Positions 1 through 7,119 of a stretch of 9,892 nt of DNA are shown piece after piece (the first letter of the stretch is position 1; each line of letters starts with the position of its first letter). Origin of the DNA: an uncultured Gemmobacter sp. (GTDB taxonomy: Bacteria; Pseudomonadota; Alphaproteobacteria; Rhodobacterales; Rhodobacteraceae); the NCBI GenBank assembly GCA_937983495.1, contig CALKAA010000241.1:1-9892 (forward strand), given 5' to 3'. The notes under the pieces are model-generated. The model made no database searches. It saw nothing but the letters and a program-made list of their open reading frames with translations, and had not been told where the DNA came from. The position numbers and the translations under genes were made by a program.

Positions 1-1870
1 GCTGATCCCCGCCCGCTCCCTGCTCATCTGCCTCCGGCTCGCCGCGAGTTTTGGCACGGCCGAGGCCATCCTGCCGCTCACGCGCGCCGGGGCGGTGACG
101 GTTTTGCGCGGCTTTGGCGCCGATGAGGCCGGAGATGTGGCGGCTTTGCTCAAGATTGTCCTGCCACAGGCGGAATGGAGGGTCTTGGCCCCATCGATCT
201 ATGAAGGTGGGGTCACCAAATCCAGCCTTGCGCGGTTTCAGCGCGATCTGGACCTCGCGCTCGACCTCCCACGCGCGATTCTGATCCTGCTACCCACTGA
301 GGCTGCTCAGCCTGCGCATCTCCTCCAAGCCGGTGCCACGCTGCTGACCTATGCCCCCCTCTCTGCTCAGATTTTATTGGATTTTCTGACGGCACTGGGC
401 CGCAGGCCTGCGGATGTGGAGGGTTTTCTGCATGCTCTCCCGGGCGAGGAGGCTCTGGCTCAGCTGGAGGTCGCGCAGCTGGTACCCGCCTTGCGGCTTG
501 GCTTTGGGGGCGATCTGCCCCAGCGGTTGCACGCCTTGACCACCCCCGCCCCAGAAGGGCCAAGCTTGGATACGGGCTTTGCCGACAGCCCGGCGCTTCA
601 TGCCGCGCAGCGCTTGGTGGCCGATCTGCTGGCCTGGCGACGCGGGGAGATCGGTTGGGGAGATTTCAGCCATTCCCTGCTGCTTTATGGCCCACCCGGC
701 ACCGGCAAGACATGGCTGGCGCTCGCCATGGGTAATTCTGCCGGGATCGCCTGCGTGAAGGCCAGCTTTGCCGAATGGCAGGCCGCCGGGCATTTGGGCG
801 AAATGCTGGCCGCGATGCGCAAAAGCTTTGCCGCCGCACGCCACGCGGCACCGGCGCTTCTGTTCATCGATGAGATCGACGCGGTGGGGTCGCGCCAATC
901 CGGCGACAGGCATAACGAAAACTACCGCGCAAATGTGATCAATGGGTTTCTGGGCGAGATGAACTCGCTCGCGCTGGAGCCCGGCGTGATCGTGGTGGGC
1001 GCCTGCAACCATCCGGACCGGATCGACCCGGCCGTCACCCGGGCGGGCCGGTTTGACCTCAAATTTGAGGTGCCGATGCCCGATGCCGATGCCATTCTGG
1101 CGGTGTTGCAGCAGCATCTGGGCGCGGATTTTCCGCAAGACAGCTTGGAGCGCCTCGCCCGGCAGGCGGTAGGGCAAAGCCTGGCCGCCATCGATGCCGC
1201 CATCCGCGCCGCCCGCTCTGAGGCGCGCCATGCGAGCATGCCCCTTGATCTGGCGATGTTGCGCGATCAGTTGCGGCTGACGCCTGACCCCGCAGAGGAT
1301 GCACTGCTGTGGCGCCATGCCGTGCATGAGGCCGGGCATGCGGTGGTGGTGGCTGCGCTGCACTTGGGCACCATCGAGCGGATGTCGATCAGCCGTCAGG
1401 GCGGTGAGGTGGCCCGGCGGCCGAGCCTTGTGCCGGGGCTTTTGGGCGATCTGGAAAACGACCTCTGCCTCCATCTTGCCGGGCGCGCGGCGGAGGCGCT
1501 GATCTTGGGCGAGGTCTCTGCCGGGTCCGGCGGCTCCGCCGCATCGGATCTCGCGCAAGCCACCACCCTCGCCTTGGCGATTGAGACCACCTTGGGCCTG
1601 GGCAGTTCCGGCCTGCTCTGGCTCGACGCGCCGCAGACGCATTTGCTGACCGAACCCAGCCTTCAGCGTAGGATCAGCGCCCGCCTCACCGCAGCCGAGG
1701 CCCGAGCCCAAACCATCCTCAGCACCCACAAAGCCGCCCTGATCGGCTTGGCCGAGGAGGTGCTGGCCCAACGCAGCCTGCGGGCCGAGGATGTGCTGCC
1801 CTGGGTTCATGCCGTGCAAAGCGCGGCCGCAAGGGGGACCGACACGCAGCCCGAGGGAGCCTGCCCATGA
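1..1870 (+). CDS. FtsH-like AAA+ ATPase with M41 zinc-metalloprotease domain, 5' partial
   Basis: The reading frame is open from the first full codon at position 2. The GTG at 95 is only an internal start candidate, since the upstream residues (LIPARSLLICLRLAASFG...) read as coding, so the true start lies outside the window. The AAA+ module shows Walker A GPPGTGKT (689-712), Walker B LLFIDE (857-874) and a second region of homology, ACNHPDRIDPAVTRAGRFD, with both arginine-finger candidates near 1040 and 1049. The pore region reads ASFAEW. The protease module has HEAGH (1325-1339) and a downstream AASDLAQAT whose Asp (1547-1549) fits the third zinc ligand of FtsH. In this family, ATP hydrolysis threads substrate proteins into a zinc protease. 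Unlike FtsH, no pair of N-terminal membrane helices is visible. Roughly 220 residues precede the ATPase, with no domain I recognise. The gene ends in a 4-base ATGA overlap with the phosphoesterase gene, implying translational coupling. The family call is firm; the substrate and role are unknown. Confidence 0.93.
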   Translation, partial: LIPARSLLICLRLAASFGTAEAILPLTRAGAVTVLRGFGADEAGDVAALLKIVLPQAEWRVLAPSIYEGGVTKSSLARFQRDLDLALDLPRAILILLPTEAAQPAHLLQAGATLLTYAPLSAQILLDFLTALGRRPADVEGFLHALPGEEALAQLEVAQLVPALRLGFGGDLPQRLHALTTPAPEGPSLDTGFADSPALHAAQRLVADLLAWRRGEIGWGDFSHSLLLYGPPGTGKTWLALAMGNSAGIACVKASFAEWQAAGHLGEMLAAMRKSFAAARHAAPALLFIDEIDAVGSRQSGDRHNENYRANVINGFLGEMNSLALEPGVIVVGACNHPDRIDPAVTRAGRFDLKFEVPMPDADAILAVLQQHLGADFPQDSLERLARQAVGQSLAAIDAAIRAARSEARHASMPLDLAMLRDQLRLTPDPAEDALLWRHAVHEAGHAVVVAALHLGTIERMSISRQGGEVARRPSLVPGLLGDLENDLCLHLAGRAAEALILGEVSAGSGGSAASDLAQATTLALAIETTLGLGSSGLLWLDAPQTHLLTEPSLQRRISARLTAAEARAQTILSTHKAALIGLAEEVLAQRSLRAEDVLPWVHAVQSAAARGTDTQPEGACP

Positions 1871-2670
1871 AAATCCTCGTCTCCTCTGACTGGCATCTCG
1901 ACTATTGGTCCGAGAATGTTTCACCGCCCGAGCTCGGTCCGCATCTCCGCGGCCTTGATGCGCTGATCCTTGCGGGCGATTTGGCGGATGATCCGCTGCA
2001 GACCTGGCCTGTTTACCTCAACTGGCTGGGGCGGCACATCGATCCGGCCAAGGTCCATATCCTGCCAGGCAATCATGATTATTATGGCCACCGGCTGGAT
2101 GAGGACGCGGCATTGCGCGCCGTCGTGGAGGCCGCGGGCATGCGTTTTGCTCAAAAACAGGCGCTGATCTTCGGGGATGTCCGGTTTCTGTGTTGTACGC
2201 TGTGGACTGATTTTGGCCTCTTCGGCAGGCCTGAACGCTCCATGCAGGACGCGCGCTGGATGGAGGATTTTTCGCGTATCCAGCGCGATGGGCACGGCGA
2301 GTTGATCCAGCCCGAAGACCTCCGCGTAGCCCATCAGGATCATCTCACCTGGCTCACACGGCAGATGGAAATCCCCCATAAAGGGCGCACGGTGGTGGTG
2401 ACACATCATCAGCCGAGCCCGGTGATCGGCGGCAGACCCACCTCCCTGTCGCCGTTTTTCGTTTCCAATCTGGAGGACTGGATCCGCGCCCACACCCCAG
2501 ACCTCTGGCTCTGCGGTCACGCCCATCGGCGCCTGCAGGGCAGGGTTGGCACCACGTGGATCCGCGATATCTCCTTCGGCTATCCCCATGAGGTCGAGCC
2601 GGGAGATGAACAAAGGCGGCTGATGTGGGGGCTACTCGACACTGATACCCCCAGTCTTCTGGTGCGTTGA
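1867..2670 (+). CDS. Calcineurin-like metallophosphoesterase
   Basis: This 267-residue cytosolic protein carries the full metallophosphoesterase motif set in order: SDWH (Asp8, His10), GDL (Asp38), GNHD (residues 68-71), THH (residues 179-181) and CGHAH (residues 216-220). These residues bind a di-metal centre that hydrolyses phosphomono- or diesters. The natural substrate cannot be read from sequence. The family includes nucleotide, cyclic-nucleotide and nucleic-acid enzymes, and the length fits a single catalytic domain. There is no signal peptide. The ATG is fixed by the 4-base overlap with the upstream ATPase/protease gene, so the two are probably made together. The last third of this gene and about 30 bases of 3' flank have a decayed second copy near 4920-5243. 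That copy marks this gene end as a site of past duplication or insertion. Confidence 0.93.
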   Translation: MKILVSSDWHLDYWSENVSPPELGPHLRGLDALILAGDLADDPLQTWPVYLNWLGRHIDPAKVHILPGNHDYYGHRLDEDAALRAVVEAAGMRFAQKQALIFGDVRFLCCTLWTDFGLFGRPERSMQDARWMEDFSRIQRDGHGELIQPEDLRVAHQDHLTWLTRQMEIPHKGRTVVVTHHQPSPVIGGRPTSLSPFFVSNLEDWIRAHTPDLWLCGHAHRRLQGRVGTTWIRDISFGYPHEVEPGDEQRRLMWGLLDTDTPSLLVR

Positions 2671-2700
2671 GGTGTTTGTTGCACCGGAGGGCTCTATCAG
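2595..2700 (+). repeat. 3' end of metallophosphoesterase gene and flank, shared with 5130-5243
   Basis: This segment covers the last codons, the stop codon and about 30 bases of downstream sequence. It reappears near 5130-5243 at roughly three quarters identity by eye. Landmarks in both copies are GAGATGAACAAA, GGGGGCT, TCGACACTGA, a run of CCCCC, GTTGAGG and CCGGAGGG...TCTATCAG. The match passes the stop codon, so the duplicated unit was DNA and not just a selected coding domain. A small 5-bp stem (GGGCT/AGCCC, 2689-2703) just after the stop could aid termination but is weak. Confidence 0.75.
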
Positions 2701-2772
2701 CCCCCCCGATCTGACCCTGCGTCGAGCCAAACCGGGGAGATTGAGTCTGCACTCACAGATACCTTCTGGGCA

Positions 2773-3735
2773 TCATTTCGGAGCCCTTGCCAACAGGTGC
2801 ATGACAGCGGCGGCGGCGAATTCTGGCTCCGGAAAATCCAAGATACGCGCCAAACGGCATAGGGCCTCTACATCCGGAGTCGCACCTTCCCCGTTCAGTA
2901 ATGAGGAGAGCCACTGCGGCTCGAAGATACCCCTGTCGGTGAGCAGTTCTGGAGTGATCTCTTTCAGCTCAAGAAGTCGGTTGAGCAGGAGAGGAAAATT
3001 GGCTGCTCGATCTGTCAGCAGTTGCTCAGAGAGTTTTGCCACCTCATCTGCCTGCCCCTCCAAACGTTGCGGAATGAAACCGCGGCGGCGTGAGAGCCAC
3101 AACCGTGCGTCTTCAACATTCAGCCGGAAGGATGAATCCTCGCGGCTCCCACCTGCGGAGGATTGCACCTTTTCAAGCTTGAAACCCTCTTTGCTGAGCG
3201 AGGTTCTCACTGCGGGCACAGTCATGTTCGAGAGCAAGGCCAGCTCTCGAATGCTCGGTCCATAGGCATAATCGTTGGAATGCTCAGGATCCAAAAGTGC
3301 GAACCGAACGAAAAATGTCTCGAGCATCCGGCGGAGAGGAAAATCTTCCAGGGTGCAAAATGGAGAAGGTTCGCCATTCGCATAGGCTTGAGGAAAGCCC
3401 TCCAGCAATCCCGGAAGCATTTCCCATGACCCTAGGGCACGGGAACTGTTTGGGTCTAGCTGATAGGCATAATCGTAAGCGTCTTTTGCGATGCCGGCCA
3501 ATGCATGATCAGAAATATCGATGTCTTCAGGCCGGATATCTTCAACCCTCCGGGGACCAGACAGAGCATCGCCGCTGGTGAAGTAAGCTGGATCAAGCCC
3601 GAGATAGTCTGTGACGAGTTTCTGATCGAGCCAAGGTCCGTAGCTTTCAAGGATACTTGCCTGGCAGAGGATTGCCTCTCTGACCTGCTTTTCGATGACT
3701 TCCCAAGTGTAAGGGATCTCCCCTGCCTTGCTCAT
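2773..3735 (-). CDS. Unrecognised protein with two helix-turn-helix-like segments (cassette 1, gene 3)
   Basis: This is a 320-residue soluble, mostly acidic protein of no family I can name. Two segments look like DNA-binding helix-turn-helix units. Residues about 160-185 (SIRELALLSNMTVPAVRTSL) resemble a winged-helix recognition region. Residues about 268-300 (FEPQWLSSLLNGEG, then ALCRLARILDF) resemble a Cro/XRE-type fold. No catalytic motif is visible in the N-terminal 150 residues. The ATG overlaps the stop of the glycosylase-fold gene by 4 bases (ATGA at 3735-3732), so the two proteins are probably made in fixed ratio and may act together, for example as a DNA-recognition partner. It could instead be the operon's own regulator. 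It converges on the phosphoesterase gene with about 100 bases between the stop codons. Expression is very likely; the function is inferred only from the HTH-like pattern. Confidence 0.82.
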   Translation of the reverse strand: MSKAGEIPYTWEVIEKQVREAILCQASILESYGPWLDQKLVTDYLGLDPAYFTSGDALSGPRRVEDIRPEDIDISDHALAGIAKDAYDYAYQLDPNSSRALGSWEMLPGLLEGFPQAYANGEPSPFCTLEDFPLRRMLETFFVRFALLDPEHSNDYAYGPSIRELALLSNMTVPAVRTSLSKEGFKLEKVQSSAGGSREDSSFRLNVEDARLWLSRRRGFIPQRLEGQADEVAKLSEQLLTDRAANFPLLLNRLLELKEITPELLTDRGIFEPQWLSSLLNGEGATPDVEALCRLARILDFPEPEFAAAAVMHLLARAPK

Positions 3736-4520
3736 GCTGCGTTCCTTTCGAGGTCAGAAATCTGTGCCTTCAGTCGCGCAGACGCGGCCAGAAGCGGAAT
3801 GGGGTTTGTTTGCCGAGAAGCATCCTCTGGGCGTTTGCGGCCAAGGAAGACTGCAACACGCTCAGCATTGGCACCGCTGGGATGGGGCATACCCGCCAGA
3901 ATGCGGTTTCGCGAGAGCAGGCCTTTTGTGGCGAGGTAGGAGACAGCGGCTTCAGCCTTGGGGCCGAGTGGCAGCCAGATTGCATTTTGCAGCAAGCGGG
4001 CTTCTTCGGCGAGATGAAGGTCAATCTGTTTCCGCAGAATAGGCGTGGTCAGCATGTCAGGGGTGCCGTTGTAATTCTGACCATTGACGAACACTGGATA
4101 TCGCAGTGCAGAGGTGAAATGCACGGCCGTAGAGCCGGGCCGGAACATGTCGGCGGTGGTCGGCACGTCGAAGTATCGGGCAACCCCAATCTGATCAAGC
4201 ATTGCCACAAGATTGTTGCGGATCGCCCCGCCTGAGAAGCTGGCAGTAAGCTTTGCCTCCGCAAGGGTTTTCTCAAGGTCGAGCCCGTTACGGGACGCCG
4301 TGACCGCTGCTTTCAAGGCGTTCACAGCCTGAGTCAGGCCGGGTGTGATGCCAACCACAACCAAGCGCGCCTTTTCTTCGATGTGGTCGAAAGGGGCATA
4401 GATGGTTTTGATGGGTCCATCCTGATCAAGGATCAGGTCTGGCGCGGTCAATGGCGCGGCTGCGTGGGCCGCAGTGATGCGTGGAAGCATGGTCGAGGCA
4501 ATGGACAAGCTCTGGGCCAA
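3732..4520 (-). CDS. Uracil-DNA-glycosylase-fold protein (cassette 1, gene 2)
   Basis: This 262-residue protein shows the two landmark loops of the UDG superfamily. GITPG (residues 57-61) follows a hydrophobic strand (ARLVVV). Near the end comes GMPHPSGAN (residues 210-218), the HPS loop that inserts into DNA in true glycosylases. Between them, TSALRYPVFVNGQNY and IWLPLGPKA fit the core of the fold. Known UDG-fold enzymes remove uracil or other altered bases. The GITPG form lacks the usual activating Asp/Asn-rich motif of classical UDG, so substrate and even activity are open. The start is probably TTG at 4520, because AGGAGA sits 8 bases upstream; the first ATG is 10 codons in. It follows the small gene by 28 bases and overlaps the next gene by 4, in one operon. 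The fold call is fairly sure, the reaction is not. Confidence 0.85.
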   Translation of the reverse strand: MAQSLSIASTMLPRITAAHAAAPLTAPDLILDQDGPIKTIYAPFDHIEEKARLVVVGITPGLTQAVNALKAAVTASRNGLDLEKTLAEAKLTASFSGGAIRNNLVAMLDQIGVARYFDVPTTADMFRPGSTAVHFTSALRYPVFVNGQNYNGTPDMLTTPILRKQIDLHLAEEARLLQNAIWLPLGPKAEAAVSYLATKGLLSRNRILAGMPHPSGANAERVAVFLGRKRPEDASRQTNPIPLLAASARLKAQISDLERNAA

Positions 4521-4548
4521 GTGAAGGTTCTCCTGTAAGAATAATAAG

Positions 4549-4827
4549 TTAGCGACGGAAGCGGCGAAGACGCCTTGCGACCGTCACGATGCTCTCGCCA
4601 TCACCGACAATGACATATGCCCCACGATACCGCTCCAGCGAGGCGCGCTTGCGCCGATCTCCCTCTGAGGCGAGGGCGATGGATTGCGTGTCCAGCGTAA
4701 GGCTGATCGCACCCCTTGCATGAAACGGAGTGCCGAAGTCGTAGATCGTAGACAGAACTTCCAGCGGGATGCAGCGCTGTTGGCGGCGAAGGTCAGCGTG
4801 TCTGGTGAGTTGCATGGCGATTCTCAT
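4549..4827 (-). CDS. Small DUF4258-like protein heading cassette 1
   Basis: This basic 92-residue protein begins with LTRHADLRRQQRCI and ends with VIVGDGESIVTVARRLRRFRR. The His-Ala...Arg...Gln-Arg start and the late β-strand pair ending in IVTV resemble the small DUF4258 / RelE-like fold group. Some members of that wider group are toxins or RNA-binding proteins, but I cannot assign an activity. Two ATG codons are possible. The one at 4827 has no clear ribosome site, while the one at 4815 (MQLTRHA) has a weak GAGA upstream. It is the first gene of the minus-strand operon, 28 bases before the UDG-fold gene. A related protein heads the second cassette (7478-7119), matching in TRHAxLR, QRxI, a mid Gly and the C-terminal (I/L)VT strand. 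The recurrence suggests a conserved job in such cassettes. Confidence 0.75.
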   Translation of the reverse strand: MRIAMQLTRHADLRRQQRCIPLEVLSTIYDFGTPFHARGAISLTLDTQSIALASEGDRRKRASLERYRGAYVIVGDGESIVTVARRLRRFRR

Positions 4828-4835
4828 TGGTTACA

Positions 4836-4850
4836 CTGATGAGATATCAG
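4836..4850 (-). promoter_or_regulatory. Inverted repeat, candidate operator of cassette 1
   Basis: CTGAT-GAGAT-ATCAG is a perfect 5-bp inverted repeat located 9 bases upstream of the first ATG of the cassette 1 operon. On the minus strand it overlaps a possible -10 (TATCTC) that lies 17 bases after a possible -35 (TTGCGC). A palindrome across a -10 box suits an autoregulated operon, and the operon encodes a protein with HTH-like segments. The promoter match is mediocre and the repeat short, so this is a suggestion only. Confidence 0.35.
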
Positions 4851-4919
4851 TATCATCTTTTCGGCGCAACCATGAAAGTGATTTTGATGTGTCATTCATA
4901 TCAACTATTCGGCAGCCCG

Positions 4920-5205
4920 CGAGTGCAAGCACCGTGACCCATCATCAGAGAAGCCGCGTGTTCAGTGGGCCAGGCTCAACGCTTTTTGCCGTTCTGTGTC
5001 TCGGCTCAGGATTGCTGGATTGAGGTGGCATCGACCGATGCTCGTGGCTCTCTGGCCATTCGCATAGGCGCAGGGCTTGGTCGGAAAAGCACCGACCATG
5101 GATGTTCCCTTAGGAATATCCGCACGAGGGTGAACCGCGAGATGAACAAAACATGGCGATGCGGGGGCTCATCGACACTGACACCCCCGCCTTTTGGTTT
5201 GTTGA
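4920..5205 (+). pseudogene. Decayed 3' fragment of a second metallophosphoesterase gene
   Basis: This stretch aligns to the C-terminal third (about residue 172 onward) of the phosphoesterase at 1867-2670. GTGACCCATCATCAG (4934-4948) encodes the VTHHQ metal-binding motif. A degraded CTCGTGGCTCTCTGGCCATTC (5041 onward) corresponds to the DLWLCGHAH region. From about 5130 the two copies match strongly, including the stop-codon surroundings and about 30 bases beyond, to about 5243. Frameshifts and an in-frame stop rule out a working protein, and the second metal motif CGHAH is destroyed. The 5' two thirds of the gene are missing. The fragment sits between the two minus-strand cassettes. It reads like the old end of an MPE gene displaced by cassette 1, or the leftover of a tandem duplication. 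The alignment is by eye; the region after 5040 is more certain than its left edge. Confidence 0.75.
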
Positions 5206-5280
5206 GGTTTTTGACGCGCCGGAGGGGTCTATCAGGCCCTGATATGGTTGCCCGCTCCGGCCAATCGAGCCGATCCTGCG

Positions 5281-7119
5281 TCAGTCTAGACCGTAGCCGT
5301 GTTCCTCAAGCGCACGGTTAAACTCTCCCGCCAGCCCATCTTTCATGTCGGCGAAACAACGAACCAAATTGTTCGCTGCGGCGAGGAGCTTCTCATCGAG
5401 ACGCTCCGCACCTTTGCCATAGGCAAGGCTACGGAAAATAGCGGAAGCAAGGGATCCGTCCGGTGCCGGACTCCAACCGGAGGGCGCGTCGAAAAGTGGT
5501 CTCAGCCGTGGCCTAAGGTCTCGCTTCATCGTGGAGCCCCCGAAGGGCAACGACTGTTTCCAGTCATCCATCCGCATCGTCAGAATTTCCCAAACCTGAC
5601 CAGCGTGCAGCGGCCAGAGTGGTTTGGCCATAAGTTCGAAAAACACGTCGGGATTTTCTGCGCCAAATTCGGTGACTTCGGTTTCCCCACCAAGTTCGTC
5701 TTCGCTTGGGATATCTCGTTCGTGCAGGAAGCCCCTCGCAACATAGGTGCGCTCACCGTCTTCATACCAAGGGACACACGGACTTGAGGATTGGTGATAC
5801 CAAGTAAAATTACGATCTGTGAAAGGGGCGTCGTCATCTGACGGTCGCAGCAAGGATTTCGGCGCATCGGTCCAGTGTGACATAATGCCGACGCCACCAC
5901 CGAAAGACAGCCCAAGGTGAAGTGCATCCGGCTTACCGTCCGCGACGAGATGCATGTCTACGCTCAGCGCCTCCCAATATACACGCCAGGTAGCACCATG
6001 CAGCGCTTCTCCTGTGAGAGGGTCCTCGAAGTCCTCCCAATCCATCTGATCAGGATCAAAGCCCGCTTCGCGAATGGCCCCAAGCCAAAGTTTGTACTTA
6101 TTGCGTGCGCGCCAATCTGCCACTGCCAGTGACAGGTAGGCTTCGCGTGAAAGATGGCGATGTGGAAACTCGTTCCAAGCTTCTTCAATTTCTTCCGCTG
6201 ACAGATCACGGGTTTTGATTGAGTGTAGCTGCGCAGTTGGGACCGAAGCAGGCAGGCAGAGGACTTGCATCGGCCAATAGATTCTTGCAATCCGAAGTTC
6301 GGGTAGAAGCCCGGAGACGCCTTCCGCGCGGATGTCAAAACCACCAAATCGCAACCTGGAATATTCATCGTAGCTGGCGGTCTTGCCAGGAGCGTATTCA
6401 AAACGTTCCACGGGCCAGGCCTGACGATAGAGTGTTTCCATCACGTCGCTGCTGACATAATCCCGACCTTCCGGGTGGGTCTTAATCGTATAATGCTGAG
6501 CTTCGTCAAAGTAGGCGATGACATCAGACGCACGAGCGGTGCGATCAATCATGCCAGCCATGAGTTGTCGGAACCGGTCGAAGAGGCTCATGTCCTGAAG
6601 GAGTTGAGGCCGTGACGGACCATAGAAGGAAACGCCATCACAAACGGAGAGCAACATCTGGTCCTTGGCGACATCGACAGGCCCCCCCCGGCTTATCAAC
6701 GCTGCCAGACCTTCCGCCAGTCGCAGGAAGTCAACTCCATGGGCGGCATATTCTTCGCCTGGCCCATGATCCGTCAGTGCCTCTCCGTCAAATCGAATGT
6801 AGCGCTTCCTCTTTTTCTCCCGTGACGCGCCGCCATCCTCGCCATAGACGGAGCGTAACAACTCGGCTGCGATCTGTGTTGGACGGCGCGCTTTATGCCG
6901 CTCGATGGCCCTGCCGAGATTGCGTGCAAGGACCTTGCGGTCTTCTGGATCAAGGCGCGCACAGTCGGTAAGTTTTGACCTCAATTCTGCGGCTTCGCTC
7001 TTCTGGCGCAAATTGCGCTCAGTCCACTGAAGGCGAATATCCTCAGGGTTTTCAGGCTTAGGACGTGCGTCTCGATTATTTCCAAAACGACCGTTTGCAT
7101 CGATGACGTTACCAGTCAT
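5281..7119 (-). CDS. 612-residue protein of unknown family (cassette 2, main gene)
   Basis: This large soluble protein has no motif I recognise. It has no Walker A, nuclease or methylase signature and no membrane segment. The first 110 residues are charged and basic in places (KARRPTQIAAELLRS and REKKRKRYIRF), which could suit nucleic-acid contact. The middle is rich in Trp, Tyr and Asp (YWPMQVLCLP, MDWEDFEDPLTGEALHG, LHLGLSFGGGVGIM). The C-terminus is helical (LLAAANNLVRCFADMKDGL). The Trp-rich, Gly-turn central region could be a β-rich enzyme core, but that is a guess. Its ATG shares one base with the TAA of the small DUF4258-like gene (TAATG, 7121-7117), so the two are translated together. 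Its stop lies just beyond the decayed phosphoesterase fragment, towards which it is transcribed. The gene is intact and its codon use looks genuine. Its role is unknown; defence or an anti-competitor function is only inferred from context. Confidence 0.85.
   Translation of the reverse strand: MTGNVIDANGRFGNNRDARPKPENPEDIRLQWTERNLRQKSEAAELRSKLTDCARLDPEDRKVLARNLGRAIERHKARRPTQIAAELLRSVYGEDGGASREKKRKRYIRFDGEALTDHGPGEEYAAHGVDFLRLAEGLAALISRGGPVDVAKDQMLLSVCDGVSFYGPSRPQLLQDMSLFDRFRQLMAGMIDRTARASDVIAYFDEAQHYTIKTHPEGRDYVSSDVMETLYRQAWPVERFEYAPGKTASYDEYSRLRFGGFDIRAEGVSGLLPELRIARIYWPMQVLCLPASVPTAQLHSIKTRDLSAEEIEEAWNEFPHRHLSREAYLSLAVADWRARNKYKLWLGAIREAGFDPDQMDWEDFEDPLTGEALHGATWRVYWEALSVDMHLVADGKPDALHLGLSFGGGVGIMSHWTDAPKSLLRPSDDDAPFTDRNFTWYHQSSSPCVPWYEDGERTYVARGFLHERDIPSEDELGGETEVTEFGAENPDVFFELMAKPLWPLHAGQVWEILTMRMDDWKQSLPFGGSTMKRDLRPRLRPLFDAPSGWSPAPDGSLASAIFRSLAYGKGAERLDEKLLAAANNLVRCFADMKDGLAGEFNRALEEHGYGLD

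Noticed and set aside
374..1924. Long minus-strand open frame of 516 codons opposite the ATPase/protease gene
   Set aside because: It lies antisense to a gene with a complete set of AAA+ and M41 motifs. Its translation is low-complexity (Gly, Arg, Gln, His-rich), typical of the shadow of a GC-rich gene.
1921..2613. Minus-strand frame of 230 codons opposite the metallophosphoesterase
   Set aside because: It is a shadow of a gene with all phosphoesterase motifs, and it has no recognisable domain or start context.
2672..3265. Plus-strand frame of 197 codons downstream of the phosphoesterase
   Set aside because: It is Ser/Arg-rich with no motif and antisense to the 320-residue gene, whose start is fixed by a 4-base overlap with its partner.
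4872..4920. ATGAAAGTGATTTTGATG looked like the start codons of a second phosphoesterase gene (MKVILM against MKILVS)
   Set aside because: Beyond the first six bases the match to 1867 onward is close to chance and the SDxH motif is absent. It was therefore not added to the pseudogene.
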